Origin: DASTSN01 sp035760665
GTDB taxonomy: Bacteria; Bacteroidota; Bacteroidia; Chitinophagales; Chitinophagaceae
DNA length: 64,000 bases
Direction of reading: 5' to 3'
Assembly: GCA_035760665.1 (NCBI GenBank)
Contig: DASTSN010000022.1
Coordinates: 1 to 64,000 of the forward strand
Positions within the stretch are counted from its first letter, which is position 1, and each line of letters starts with the position of its first letter. The notes beneath the pieces are model-generated. The model searched no databases. It saw only the letters and a list, made by a program, of their open reading frames with translations, and had not been told where the DNA came from. The translations under genes were made by a program, and so were the position numbers. Shown piece by piece: positions 50,493-61,900 of this stretch.

Positions 50493-51209
50493 ATGAAAAT
50501 CGCATTGATTGGCTATGGTAAAATGGGAAAAGCTATTGAAGAAATAGCCTTACAACGCAATCACGAAATTGTAGTAAAAATAGACGAACACAACCAGGCA
50601 GATTTTACCCGGGAGAATATCGCTAATGTACAAGTCGCTATTGAGTTTACGGGTCCGCACAGCGCTTATAACAATGTAAAAAAACTGATTGACTTTAACT
50701 GCCCGGTGGTTTGCGGTTCAACAGGCTGGCTTGATCAACTGGATACTATAAAGAAATATTGTGCAGAAAAAAACGGTTCTTTTTTGCACACGACCAACTT
50801 TAGTATCGGGGTGAATATTTTCTTTGAAATCAACAAACGGCTGGCAGCGCTGATGGCGCCACACAGCGATTATGGAGTAAGCATCACAGAAATACACCAT
50901 ACCCAGAAAAAAGATGCCCCAAGCGGCACAGCTATTTCCATTGCCGAGCAAATTATTGCCAACCTGCCCCGTAAGACAAAATGGGTCAACCACATCAGCG
51001 ACAATCCCGACGAACTGGAAATAATCAGCGAACGGGTGGATCCGGCGCCGGGCACCCATAAAGTCGCATATTCATCAGCGATAGATGATATAGAAATCAT
51101 ACACACTGCACACAGTCGCAAGGGTTTTGCGCTGGGAGCTGTCATTGCTGCAGAATTCATCTGCAACAGGAAAGGTGTATTTCAAATGAGCGAGGTTCTC
51201 GGCCTGTAA
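50493..51209 (+). CDS. dapB: 4-hydroxy-tetrahydrodipicolinate reductase
   Basis: DapB, 238 residues, reducing the lysine/diaminopimelate precursor with NAD(P)H. The dinucleotide motif IALIGYGKMGKAIEE is at the N-terminus, VCGSTGW in the middle, and the substrate motif EIHHTQKKDAPSGTA (about 132-146) supplies the catalytic His and Lys. Feeds both peptidoglycan and lysine synthesis. Confidence 0.96.
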   Translation: MKIALIGYGKMGKAIEEIALQRNHEIVVKIDEHNQADFTRENIANVQVAIEFTGPHSAYNNVKKLIDFNCPVVCGSTGWLDQLDTIKKYCAEKNGSFLHTTNFSIGVNIFFEINKRLAALMAPHSDYGVSITEIHHTQKKDAPSGTAISIAEQIIANLPRKTKWVNHISDNPDELEIISERVDPAPGTHKVAYSSAIDDIEIIHTAHSRKGFALGAVIAAEFICNRKGVFQMSEVLGL

Positions 51210-51431
51210 TGCAAGATTCAAAAAAATCTTTCCGGTAAAAACGGGCTGCCTTTCCTCTGAGGGTCGTACCTTTAAACATCAGGACTAACTACATCAAATT
51301 AAGGATGTTCCAGGTGTGTGATCACTTTCACATCAAATCATCCGGTCGATGAATCCTTTCCATTCTTAACTGAGACCATTTTACAAAGTATTGCACAGGC
51401 AAGGCCTGAAAACTTATTTATCTTTACAGCA

Positions 51432-51971
51432 ATGCCGGTTTATCTTATGAAGAAAAAAGTTTATATCCGTTTAGCTATAGCCTGTTTTTTAATCAGTATT
51501 GTCATTTTCCTGTATGGCCTGGGGTTGATCGGTCTTTACGGACGTAACAAGGTGCTGGTAAAAGCAATGGCCTGCAACTGCCCGGATTACGAGGTCATTA
51601 CAGGCAGTTTCAAACTGGCCCGGCAACTGCCCGACTCTATTCAAGATCTTAACGCCACGGAGATTTTCATCACCGGCCAGCACAACCCCTATGACAGCGA
51701 CTATACGAAAACCTACGATTATTACCTGATAACCGGGCAGGTCAGTGGCATCCGGCAACTGGCGCCCGGCACACCATGGAATCCTGTTGTTAACGTATCG
51801 GCCTGGGAGCATGTAAATATGACGTCGATTTGGTCGTTGCTGGTGCCTATTGTCTTCTTCCTGGTTTTATCATTCAGGTTCAGGATAAAATTTGTCAATG
51901 CCAACAAGCCCAGTATGCTGGAAATAAGCCTGCTGGCTTACGAACCTGAAAAAGACAAACCTGTTTCCTGA
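51432..51971 (+). CDS. Two-helix membrane protein, unknown function
   Basis: A protein of about 175-180 residues with helices near the N-terminus (YIRLAIACFLISIVIFLYGL) and near the C-terminus (IWSLLVPIVFFLVLSFRFRI). The periplasmic part has a CNCPDYEVITGSFKLARQLP stretch with two cysteines. The start is ATG at 51432 or 51447; TATCTTTA at 51419-51426 lies just before it. No family recognised. Confidence 0.7.
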   Translation: MPVYLMKKKVYIRLAIACFLISIVIFLYGLGLIGLYGRNKVLVKAMACNCPDYEVITGSFKLARQLPDSIQDLNATEIFITGQHNPYDSDYTKTYDYYLITGQVSGIRQLAPGTPWNPVVNVSAWEHVNMTSIWSLLVPIVFFLVLSFRFRIKFVNANKPSMLEISLLAYEPEKDKPVS

Positions 51972-52038
51972 CTGTATCATCGACCATAGCGGCAGCTACC
52001 GCTCAGCAAAATCCTCTCTTGCATACCCTTCAACAGCC

Positions 52039-52046
52039 TATCTTTG
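52039..52046 (+). promoter_or_regulatory. -7 box immediately before a start codon
   Basis: TATCTTTG, then CAGC, then the ATG of the reductase gene at 52051. A TTG at 52019-52021 may act as the -33 element (17-base gap). The mRNA must be leaderless or nearly so if this box is used. Confidence 0.6.
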
Positions 52047-52050
52047 CAGC

Positions 52051-52524
52051 ATGGCTGAAGACCTGTCAATCATAACCGGCACGAAAGAAGAAATTTACGA
52101 ATCCCTCCTGCCGCAAATCAAAGCTCTGATCGGGGACGAAAAAGATACAATTGCCAACCTTGCTAACGTTGCCGCCGCCCTGAAAGAACAGTTTGGCTGG
52201 TTATGGGTGGGCTTTTACAAGGTTAAAAATGATGAACTGGTGCTGGGACCATTCCAGGGCCCCGTGGCCTGTACCCGTATCCGTAAAGGCAAGGGAGTTT
52301 GTGGCAGCAGCTGGGAGCAGGCAAAAACGCTGATTGTGCCCGACGTGGAAAAATTTCCGGGGCATATTGCCTGCAGCAGCCTGTCGAAATCAGAAATTGT
52401 GGTACCTGTTCTTCGCAACGGAATGGTTTGGGGAGTGCTGGATATAGACAGTTCAGATCTGAATCAGTTTGATTCTACTGACCAGTTGTATCTCGAAAAG
52501 CTTGTTTCGTTCATACCCCTGTAA
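52051..52524 (+). CDS. msrC: Free methionine-(R)-sulfoxide reductase (GAF-type)
   Basis: A 157-residue GAF-domain fRMsr that reduces free Met-R-sulfoxide. The three conserved cysteines are present at C74 (VACTRI), C84 (GVCGSS) and C108 (HIACSS); WVGFYKV and GVLDIDS are also diagnostic. Cytoplasmic oxidative-stress repair. Probably translated from a leaderless mRNA. Confidence 0.93.
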   Translation: MAEDLSIITGTKEEIYESLLPQIKALIGDEKDTIANLANVAAALKEQFGWLWVGFYKVKNDELVLGPFQGPVACTRIRKGKGVCGSSWEQAKTLIVPDVEKFPGHIACSSLSKSEIVVPVLRNGMVWGVLDIDSSDLNQFDSTDQLYLEKLVSFIPL

Positions 52525-52689
52525 GCAGCATCGCTTTTTATACAGATCAGTGATCTTCCCGCTTGTACCAGGTTTTGGACAACAGTTGCTCAATGCTTAA
52601 CAAAACGTAAAAAACGTACCCGCATCTTTTCTGTTCAATAAAATTTAACCAACTTAACGGTTGGTATTGAATTTGCGCTAACGTATTGA

Positions 52690-55600
52690 TTGTCTATTTT
52701 TACAGATCAAATTTCTCGCCTGAAAACCCTGAAGAAAATATTAAAATGGTTTAGCCTCACCCTTTTGTTTTTGCTGCTGGTGCTGTATCTCCTCATCAAC
52801 TCAGATTGGGGGCAAAACAAATTAGTGGGCATTGTTACCGCTAAACTCTCCAAAAATTTACATGCGACAATCAAAATCGGCCACATCAGTTTTTCACTGT
52901 TAAACAAGATGAACCTGGAAGATTTCCTCCTAAAGGATCAGCATGGAGATACATTACTTCAGGCCGGACGGTTGCAGGTAAGTATTACCGATTGGTTTAT
53001 ATTCAAAAAAAAGGCAGAGCTGAAATATGTCGGTCTGCGTGATGCAACAATCAATTTACAAAGAACCGATTCTGTATGGAACTACCAGTTCCTGGCCGAT
53101 TATTTTGCTGGTCCGTCAACCGGCCAGTCATCAAAAGGCGGACTTGAGCTCAACCTGAAAAAAATTGAACTGGCTAATATTCACCTGGTCCAATCCGACA
53201 AATGGCTGGGAAGAGATATGACAGCCTCCCTGCAAACGCTGGACCTTAATGCGAATACGATTGACCTGTCGAATAAAAAAATAGATATAGTGTCGCTGGA
53301 ACTTATCCAGCCCCTATTTGCAATTTACGATTACAACGGTCTGAAACCCGATACCCTAAAAACCACAACCAACGATAAGCAGACGATCCCCGCAAATGAT
53401 TCTGTATTGAAATGGAACCAGGATGGATGGCTGGTGCATGTAAACAAATTAAAAATAGAAGACGGCACGTTCAAAAACGACCGGCAGACCGAGCGGGAAG
53501 CTTATACTTTTTTTGACGGGCAACATATCGATTTCGGAAAAATCAACGCCACATTCACTGACCTGAACTGGATAAAAGACACCATCTCCACTGACCTCAA
53601 TTTAAGCACAGCTGAAAGAAGCGGGTTTACTGTACAATTCATGAAAGCCCGGGTAAAGATGACGCCGCAACTCATGGCTTTCTCCCAACTGTACATTCGC
53701 ACAGCAAAGAGTGAAATAAAAGATTACTTCGCAATGAAGTACGATGACTTCAGCGATATGGATGACTTTATCCACAAGATCACCATGGAAGCCCGCTTTG
53801 CAGACGCACAAATTAATAGTGACGATATTGCTTTTTTTGCGCCTGACGCCGGCACCTGGAAAAAACAAATCCGCGTGGACGGTCTGGTCAGGGGTACAGT
53901 GGATGAACTGAATGGCCGTGAAATGAATATCCGGGCCGGGCGGAAAACCTACCTGAATGGAGACATCAGCCTGTCCGGGTTGCCGGATATTGATCAAACT
54001 TTTATTGATTTTAAGGCTAACGACTTTGGCACAACATACGATGATGTGGTAAAATTTGTCCCTTCTGTCAAAACCATTACCCGCGTGCACCTTGAAAAAA
54101 TTAATTACCTGCATTTCTCTGGCAACTTTACCGGTTTTATCCGTGACTTTGTAACGTACGGAACGATTGAAACCAATCTTGGTACGTTGAAAAGCGACCT
54201 GAATATGAAACTACCAGCGGGCAATGAGCCCGTATACTCCGGCAACCTGGCCACCAGTAATTTTGAATTAGGAAAATTTTTAAGCGATTCCAGCTTTGGG
54301 CTTATTTCGTTTGACGGTGTTGTGAAAGGCAGAAGTTTCAATATCAATAAAATCAACGCAGACCTCAACGGAAAAATCAGCAGTGTTTATTTTAATGGGT
54401 ATACCTATCACAACATTGAAACAAAGAGCAGGTTGAATAAAAAGCTTTTCGATGGCTTTTTGTCAATGAATGATTCCAATGCCGTCGTCAGCCTGAACGG
54501 CTTAATCGATTTAAATGAAAAAACACCCCAGTTTAATTTCACAGCCGACGTACAGAAAGCAAACCTGAAAATGCTGAACCTGACGAATGATGACCTTGCA
54601 TTTAACGGAAAATTTGCCCTGGATTTTTCGGGCAGCAATATTGATAACTTCCTGGGCAGCGCCAGGATTACCGAAGCGAATTTGCTGAAAGACGGGAATA
54701 AACTTTCCTTCGACTCGCTCATTGTCACCTCGCAGTACGACGGTAACGGCAAATATCTCCACCTGTTATCCAACGAATTTGATGCCAGCCTGAAGGGCAA
54801 ATTCAGCCTGGCCGAGCTGCCAGATGCCGTACAGCTTTTCATGCACCGGTATTATCCAGCCTATATTGGTGAAACCAAACATAAGTTCAACGAAGAAAAT
54901 TTCAGTTTTGACATCACCACAAAAAACGTGGATGAATATGTCAAACTTTTGAATAAGCACCTCGGTGGCTTCGACAACAGCCATATAGCCGGTACAGTGA
55001 ATCTTTCTGAAAACCAGCTAAAACTTACCGCCGATGTACCCCAATTTTCGTTTAAAAAATATTTATTCAATAATTCGAAATTAACCGGCACTGGTAATTT
55101 CGACAGCCTGGTCGTATACGGGCTGTCCAATAATATCACCATCAACGATAGCCTGAGCCTGCCGCTGGCTTCTGCCAAAATTGTAGCCCACAACGATTCT
55201 TCTTATGTGCAAATTTCAACCGGCGCCACACAGGCCGTGGAAAAAGCAAACATCAATGCCATGGTGCAAACCTTCAGCAATGGTGTGTCAATCCGGTTTG
55301 ATTCTTCCAATTTTGTGGTAAACGGCAAAAGATGGACAATTGACAAAAACGGGGAATTGAATTTCCGTAACAATATCGTTGCTTCCGGCGAACTGATACT
55401 CCGGGAAAGTAACCAGGAAATCAAACTGGAAACAAGACCTTCAGCAATTGGCAACTGGAATGACCTGTTTGCCACGCTAAAAAATGTAAATATTGGCGAC
55501 TTCTCCCCTTTATTGATTAAATCGCCCAGGCTTGAAGGGTTGCTCTCCGGCAAAGTGGCAGTTGAAGACCCTTACAATAAATTCAACGTATCTTCTAACC

Positions 55601-57555
55601 TGGAAGCTGACCTGCTTCGCGTAGATAACGATTCGATTGGCAAAGTCACGATTAAAGACATTACCTATAACAATAAAACCGGTGAGCTGAAAGGGAAAGG
55701 TAAAAATGAAGATCCTGATCATGTGTTGGATTTTTCGCTTGACCTATTTTTAAAAGACTCTTTACGTGCAGCTGATAACCACATAGCCATTGTGTCGAAA
55801 AATTATCCCATCAAAATACTTGACCGTTTCCTGGGATTTTTATTTACTGACCTGGAAGGATATGCCACAGCCAACCTGGATATTACCGGCGACTTTGACC
55901 ACCTGAATTATGTCGGGAAAGCCAGCCTGCACGATGCGGGTCTCAGGGTAAAATTTACCCAATGCTTTTATAAAATCGATGACGGCGAAATCACGTTTAA
56001 AAAAGATGCCATTGATTTTACATCGTTAAAACTCCATGACAGCCAGGGGAACTCTGCCACCATCAAACGTGGGGTGATTCAGCATGAATCGTTCCGGAAT
56101 ATGTTTTTTGATATTGAAGTGCAAACCGATGGTGAACCCATGGAGTTGTTAAACACTACCTTTGCCGACAACAATGCCTTTTATGGCAAAGCAAAAGGTA
56201 CAGGTTCGTTTTTCCTGACCGGCCCTGAATCAGATATGCTGATGGAGGTGTATGCAAAAGCCTCGACCAAAGACAGCTCTTACATTACCATACCTCCCGC
56301 CTCCGAACGTGAAACCGGCATTGCAGACTTCCTGGTAGAAAAAAAATACGGTCATGAACTCAGTGACAGCCTTACTGTTTCCACGGCTTCAAAAATGACC
56401 TATGATGTGGAATTGAATGCCAACTCCATGGTGAATATCAGGATGGTGCTGGATGAATTAACGGGTGATGAAATAAAAGCCAGGGGCGCCGGTACATTAA
56501 AAATTCATGCAGGTACAACGGAAGACCTAACATTGCGGGGACGTTATAATATTGATGAAGGAAACTACCGGTTTAGCTTCCGCTCATTCATTAACAAACC
56601 GCTGGTGGTAAAGCGGGGCGGCAATAATTACATAGAATGGAACGGCGATCCATACAAAGCCACGATTCATATCGAGGCCCAGTACACAGCCGATAACGTT
56701 AGCCTTGCGCCGTTAGTCAGCTCCCTGCAGCTTGATCCCAATATTTCGAAAGCCCGCAGCGATGTATTTGTTATCACCACCCTGACCGGGGATTTATTTA
56801 AACCAACCATCAATTTCAAAATCGAGTTTCCACCCGGCAGTGATGCCAGCTCCAATGCAGCTATCGGGTTTGGCTTGCAGCAAATTGAATCGGATCCGAA
56901 CGAACTGTACAAACAGGTTACGTACCTGATTGTGCTGAATAATTTTGCACCACTGGAAGGAAAAGGAGCGTCGTCCACAGGTATATCGCTGGGAGAAACA
57001 GCCACCAATACCCTTTCAGGCATTTTCTTTAATGTATTGAATAATGAGTTCAATAAAATTCTCGGGAAAATTCTCAAGAGCGATAAATACCGTTTTAATA
57101 TTTCCAATACCATTTACAACAGGAATTTCCTCGATCCAAACAATAAAACTGCCCTGAACATTGGCAGCAATCTGAACTTTTCTGTCGGCCGGTCATTCTT
57201 TAACGACCGTTTTATCCTCACATTTGGCGGGGGCATTGATGCGCCATTGGGTCAGCAAACCACGATTCAGCAAACTGTACAGCTGCTGCCGGATGTAACT
57301 GCCGAATGGCTGATTAATCCTAGCGGAACGGTGCGAGCCACCTTCTTTTATCGCGAAAACGTTGATTACCTTAATACAACTTCAACCGGCTCCTTTGGCA
57401 GAACCAGGCGGGCTGGCGCCAGCTTATCTTACCGCAAAGAATTTAATTCACTGGGGGAAAGCAGTAATAAAAATCGCCCCGCCAAAAAGACAAATCCCAA
57501 ACCCGAGGCAGAGAAAAAGGAACAGGAAGAAAACCCCACTCCGAAGGCAGACTAA
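52690..57555 (+). CDS. tamB: TamB-like translocation/assembly module protein
   Basis: A 1621-residue giant envelope protein of the TamB/AsmA-like group, predicted to form a long hydrophobic groove bridging inner and outer membranes for lipid transport or autotransporter assembly. An N-terminal helix (about 22-40, LTLLFLLLVLYLLINS) anchors it; the rest is repeated beta-strand sequence, and the TamB C-terminal domain lies at about 1150-1570. The C-terminal tail (about 1580-1621) is Lys/Glu/Pro-rich. There is no ATG in frame: a stop lies directly before TTG at 52690, so the start is that TTG or a nearby CTG. No tamA (BamA-like) gene is adjacent in the window. Confidence 0.9.
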   Translation: MSIFTDQISRLKTLKKILKWFSLTLLFLLLVLYLLINSDWGQNKLVGIVTAKLSKNLHATIKIGHISFSLLNKMNLEDFLLKDQHGDTLLQAGRLQVSITDWFIFKKKAELKYVGLRDATINLQRTDSVWNYQFLADYFAGPSTGQSSKGGLELNLKKIELANIHLVQSDKWLGRDMTASLQTLDLNANTIDLSNKKIDIVSLELIQPLFAIYDYNGLKPDTLKTTTNDKQTIPANDSVLKWNQDGWLVHVNKLKIEDGTFKNDRQTEREAYTFFDGQHIDFGKINATFTDLNWIKDTISTDLNLSTAERSGFTVQFMKARVKMTPQLMAFSQLYIRTAKSEIKDYFAMKYDDFSDMDDFIHKITMEARFADAQINSDDIAFFAPDAGTWKKQIRVDGLVRGTVDELNGREMNIRAGRKTYLNGDISLSGLPDIDQTFIDFKANDFGTTYDDVVKFVPSVKTITRVHLEKINYLHFSGNFTGFIRDFVTYGTIETNLGTLKSDLNMKLPAGNEPVYSGNLATSNFELGKFLSDSSFGLISFDGVVKGRSFNINKINADLNGKISSVYFNGYTYHNIETKSRLNKKLFDGFLSMNDSNAVVSLNGLIDLNEKTPQFNFTADVQKANLKMLNLTNDDLAFNGKFALDFSGSNIDNFLGSARITEANLLKDGNKLSFDSLIVTSQYDGNGKYLHLLSNEFDASLKGKFSLAELPDAVQLFMHRYYPAYIGETKHKFNEENFSFDITTKNVDEYVKLLNKHLGGFDNSHIAGTVNLSENQLKLTADVPQFSFKKYLFNNSKLTGTGNFDSLVVYGLSNNITINDSLSLPLASAKIVAHNDSSYVQISTGATQAVEKANINAMVQTFSNGVSIRFDSSNFVVNGKRWTIDKNGELNFRNNIVASGELILRESNQEIKLETRPSAIGNWNDLFATLKNVNIGDFSPLLIKSPRLEGLLSGKVAVEDPYNKFNVSSNLEADLLRVDNDSIGKVTIKDITYNNKTGELKGKGKNEDPDHVLDFSLDLFLKDSLRAADNHIAIVSKNYPIKILDRFLGFLFTDLEGYATANLDITGDFDHLNYVGKASLHDAGLRVKFTQCFYKIDDGEITFKKDAIDFTSLKLHDSQGNSATIKRGVIQHESFRNMFFDIEVQTDGEPMELLNTTFADNNAFYGKAKGTGSFFLTGPESDMLMEVYAKASTKDSSYITIPPASERETGIADFLVEKKYGHELSDSLTVSTASKMTYDVELNANSMVNIRMVLDELTGDEIKARGAGTLKIHAGTTEDLTLRGRYNIDEGNYRFSFRSFINKPLVVKRGGNNYIEWNGDPYKATIHIEAQYTADNVSLAPLVSSLQLDPNISKARSDVFVITTLTGDLFKPTINFKIEFPPGSDASSNAAIGFGLQQIESDPNELYKQVTYLIVLNNFAPLEGKGASSTGISLGETATNTLSGIFFNVLNNEFNKILGKILKSDKYRFNISNTIYNRNFLDPNNKTALNIGSNLNFSVGRSFFNDRFILTFGGGIDAPLGQQTTIQQTVQLLPDVTAEWLINPSGTVRATFFYRENVDYLNTTSTGSFGRTRRAGASLSYRKEFNSLGESSNKNRPAKKTNPKPEAEKKEQEENPTPKAD

Positions 57556-57566
57556 CATTCCAGCTG

Positions 57567-58772
57567 TTACTTATTATCCAGTATTTCGTGGCCCAGTTTA
57601 TCCCGCTTAGTCAGCAGGTATTTTTCATTATGTGGGTTGGGATCCACTTCGATGGGAATATTTTCTACGATTTCCAGGCCATATCCCAATAGCCCTACTC
57701 GTTTTTTAGGATTATTGCTTAGCAGGCGTAGTTTGGTAATACCAAGATACCGCAACATTTGCGCACCCACGCCGTAATCCCGTTGATCCATTTGAAAACC
57801 CAGGTGAAGGTTTGCCTCTACCGTATCCATACCCTGCTCCTGCAGCCTGTAGGCTTTTAATTTATTTAAAAGACCAATGCCGCGGCCTTCCTGGTTCATG
57901 TAAAGAATGGCGCCCTTTCCTTCCTTTTCCACCATTTGCATGGCTTTGTGTAATTGCTCACCGCAATCGCAGCGCATGGAAGCAAGGATATCACCGGTAA
58001 AACAAGAGGAATGCACCCGTACCATTACCGGCTCGTCTTTTTGCCACTCGCCTTTAATTAATGCAAGGTGTTCATTTTTGGTATTTTTTTCCTGGAAAGC
58101 AACCAGTTTAAAATGGCCATATTGGGTGGGCATATCTACCCGGACAATCTCTTCTATCAATGAATCCCTTTTAAGCCTGTATTCAATCAGGTCTTTGATA
58201 GAGATGATTTTGAAATCAAATTTTTTTGCTACGGCTTCCAGGTCTTTCAGGCGTGCCATGGAGCCATCATCGTTCATGATTTCCACCAAAACACCAGCTG
58301 GATGAAGCCCAGCAAGCCGAGCCAGGTCTACAGCCGCCTCGGTATGACCTGTACGCCGCAAAACCCCACCTTTTTTAGCCCGCAGGGGAAAAATATGTCC
58401 TGGTTTGCCAAGATCTTCCGGCTTAGTGGCAGGATGTATGAGGGCTTGCACGGTTTTGGCCCTGTCATGAGCGGAAATCCCGGTAGTGCAGCCGTGCCCA
58501 AGCAAATCAACAGAAACAGTAAACGCGGTTTCATGCAGGGCTGTGTTGTTATTGACCATTAATTCCAATCCCAGTTCATCGCACCTTTCTTCCGGCAAAG
58601 CCATACATATCAGCCCCCGGCCATATTTACTCATGAAATTGATAACCTCAGGCGTTACTTTTTCGGCAGCAATAATGAAATCACCTTCGTTTTCACGGTC
58701 TTCATCATCCACCACAATCACCAACTTCCCTTGTTTTATATCTTCAATAGCACTTTCGATCGTATCCAGCAT
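57567..58772 (-). CDS. ribBA: Bifunctional DHBP synthase / GTP cyclohydrolase II
   Basis: A 401-residue fusion enzyme of riboflavin synthesis. The N-terminal half is 3,4-dihydroxy-2-butanone-4-phosphate synthase (VIVVDDEDRENEGDFIIAAE, about 19-38; FMSKYGRGLICMAL), the C-terminal half GTP cyclohydrolase II (HSSCFTGDILASMRCDCGEQ with zinc cysteines; NQEGRGIGLLNKLKAYRLQE). ATG at 58772 chosen; the frame extends 41 codons further upstream through promoter sequence. TATCTTTG at 58789-58796 is a perfect -7 box 16 bases before it. No FMN riboswitch is visible. Confidence 0.96.
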   Translation of the reverse strand: MLDTIESAIEDIKQGKLVIVVDDEDRENEGDFIIAAEKVTPEVINFMSKYGRGLICMALPEERCDELGLELMVNNNTALHETAFTVSVDLLGHGCTTGISAHDRAKTVQALIHPATKPEDLGKPGHIFPLRAKKGGVLRRTGHTEAAVDLARLAGLHPAGVLVEIMNDDGSMARLKDLEAVAKKFDFKIISIKDLIEYRLKRDSLIEEIVRVDMPTQYGHFKLVAFQEKNTKNEHLALIKGEWQKDEPVMVRVHSSCFTGDILASMRCDCGEQLHKAMQMVEKEGKGAILYMNQEGRGIGLLNKLKAYRLQEQGMDTVEANLHLGFQMDQRDYGVGAQMLRYLGITKLRLLSNNPKKRVGLLGYGLEIVENIPIEVDPNPHNEKYLLTKRDKLGHEILDNK

Positions 58773-58963
58773 GTTATCCTGTTTAATGCAAAGATAATAA
58801 CAATGGAACTGTTGATATGTTGGATAGCAACACGAGAAGAAAAGCAGCGGATACGATTGTTTTGTTGCCCTGTATTTTTTAAAACCCCGTAACAAATTGT
58901 TAATATTTGGCTGTTTTTATTGTTTGATTATTCCTTTTCTTTGCAGCCTGAAAACTATTTATT

Positions 58964-61900
58964 ATGCTTAAGAGAATTATTCTTGCACTGTTTGCCTTTG
59001 CGACAGTTGCTGCCTTGCATGCACAGGTGACAACCAGTAGCATCACGGGAACAGTAACTGATGACAAAGGAGAGCCGCTGGTTGGGGCTACTATTACAGC
59101 CATTCACCAGCCATCTGGAACGAAGTATGTAACTATTTCAAAAAACGGAGGTGTCTTCAACATGCCGGGCCTTCGTGCCGGTGGTCCTTACAAGGTTACT
59201 ATTGACTTTGTGGGCTTTAAACAGCATGTTGTGGAAGGATTTGACCTCGCATTGGGTGATGCTTATAACATCACAGCCAATATGTCTTCGGAAGCAGTAG
59301 ATCTATCGGCCGTTGTGGTGAGCACCACACGTCGCAGGGCTTTCCAGGACAAATCCGGTGCTTCAACCAACATTGGATCTATTCAACTGTCAACCCTGCC
59401 TACCATCAGCAGGAGTATTACAGACTACATCCGAATCACGCCCCAGGCAAATGGTAACAGTTTTGCCGGCCGTGACGGAAGGCTGAATAACGTACAGGTA
59501 GATGGTGCCAACCTGAACAATAACTTTGGTCTGTCAAGTGACCTCTTGCCCGGCGGTGGCAACCCCATTTCGCTGGACGCTTACCAGGAAATTACCGTAA
59601 ATATTTCTCCCTTTGATGTAAAGCAATCCGGCTTTACAGGTGCCGGCGTAAGTGCTATTACCAAAAGTGGTACCAACACATTTCACGGTAGTGTTTACGG
59701 TTCATACCGCAACCAAAATTACAACGGTACCAACGTAGCAGGAACCAAGCTTTCCAGCCCGCCCGCTACCAGCAATAAAATATATGGATTAACCCTGGGC
59801 GGTCCCATCATTAAGAACAAGTTGTTCTTCTTCGTAAATGCGGAGATGGAAAAATCCAACAGACCCGGTATTACGTATTCTCCAAAAGGCGGATCCGGCA
59901 ATGGTACTGAATCGAACGTACCGATTGACTCCCTGCAAAAGCTTTCTGACTTTTTGCAAAGCCAGTATGGTTTCGACCCGGGAGCATATGATAACTTCCC
60001 CAACTTTGAAGCAAAGAATCATAAGATTCTTGCCAAGATTGACTGGAACATTAATACATCCCACAAGCTTACAGTAAAATATAGCGATTACCTGAGCAAT
60101 GACTTAAATTCAGCATCAGGGAGTGGTGGTATCAATGGTGCCTCCAGTCAAAGCTCAATCGTTTCCTACTGGGGATCTTACCGTTTTGGTACAAACGCGA
60201 TGGCTTTTTCTAACATCAATTATACTATAGAGGACAAAGTAAAATCTGGTACAATTGAACTGAACAGTAACTTCAAGGGTAAATTTGCCAACCAGTTCCT
60301 GGCTACTTTAACAAAAATCAGTTCGATTAAAGGTCATAATGGTCCTACTTTCCCCTTTGTTGATATCCTTGGCTTAACACCGGGCAGTAAGAATAACTAC
60401 ATGGCCTTTGGTAATGAACCTTTCAATGGCAATAATAACCAGGTTATCAATGACATTTATAGCGTCACTGACAACTTTAGCTATTTTGCCGGTAAGCATA
60501 CCCTCACAGCAGGTGCTTCTTACGAGTTCCAAAAAGTAGGAAACATGTTTATGCCGGGTTCACAAGGTTATTATGTATTTGGTTCGCTGGATGATTTCAT
60601 CAATAACCGTGCGCCGAAACTGTTTTCCATTAACTACTCCCTGGTTCCCGGACAGGATGCGGTATTTTCTGCAAACCTGAAAGTAGGCCAGCTGGGTATT
60701 TATGCACAGGATGAATACAACATTAATCCTCGTTTCAAATTGACGTATGGTTTGCGAATTGATCACCCTGTGTTCCCCGAACAACCGCTGGAAAATGCAG
60801 CTGTATCAGCATTATCACTGCTTGACAAAAACGGTAATCCTACAAATTATAGCACAGGTAAATGGCCGAAAGAAGGCATTTATTTCTCGCCCCGTGCAGG
60901 ATTCCGCTGGGATGTTTACGGCGACAAGAGCCTGATTGTAAGAGGTGGATCAGGCGTGTTTACCGGTCGTATTCCCTTTGTATACCTGACAAACGTACCA
61001 TCAAACAGTGGTATGTACCAGTTTGGAACATTGATCACAAATACATCTGATTTACAGAACTTCCTGTTTAATCCAGATCCCAAAGCCTATAATCCTAATT
61101 ATAACACAAGTCTTTCAACACAATATCCCAATTACTTTCCAACAACTGCCGGTACTGTAGCTCCAGGTAGCTTTGCCATAACTGCTCCAAATTTCCGGTT
61201 CCCGCAGGTATGGCGTAATGACCTGGCTATGGAGCAAAGGCTTGGTAAAGGCTGGACTGTAACTGTAGAAGCCTTGTACACGAAGGACATTAAAGATGCG
61301 GTGATGCGCAATGCAAACCAGGTGATAGATGCTGATGGAACAGTTACGATCGCTCCGGGCCAGGTACGTCCCCGTTATAGCAGCATAAGTGCCAGAAGAG
61401 TTAACTCAAATATTTCCAATGCCATTGTACTGGAAAATTCCGGCCGTGGCGGTTCGCTGGCACTGACAGCCCAGATTGCCAAGAGCTTCTCTAAAGGCTT
61501 CTATGGATCATTAGCCTATACTTATACACTGGCACACGAAGTATCCCCTAACCCGGGAAGTCAGGCTACATCCAACTGGAGCGGTGTATACACTTCAGGT
61601 ACTCAAAATGACCTGGAACTGGCTTACTCACAGTATGCTGTTCCTCACCGTATCGTTGGTACATTCTCTTACAGGGTTGAATACATCAAACACCTTGCCT
61701 CTACATTCACCCTTTATTATGAAGGGGCCGTACAAGGTTTGTACAGCTATATCTATAACGGAGATATCAATAATGATGGCAACACTGCTGACCTGATGTA
61801 TATTCCGAAAGATCCTTCCGAAATCAATTTTGTGGATCTGCCTGCCAGCGGTTCGACTCCTGCCTTTACCGCACAGCAGCAATCTGATGCCTTCTTCCAG

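Noticed and set aside
58773..58963. FMN riboswitch upstream of ribBA
   Set aside because: The region is too short between the divergent starts, and none of the conserved RFN-element stretches is visible; a plain -7 box is present instead.
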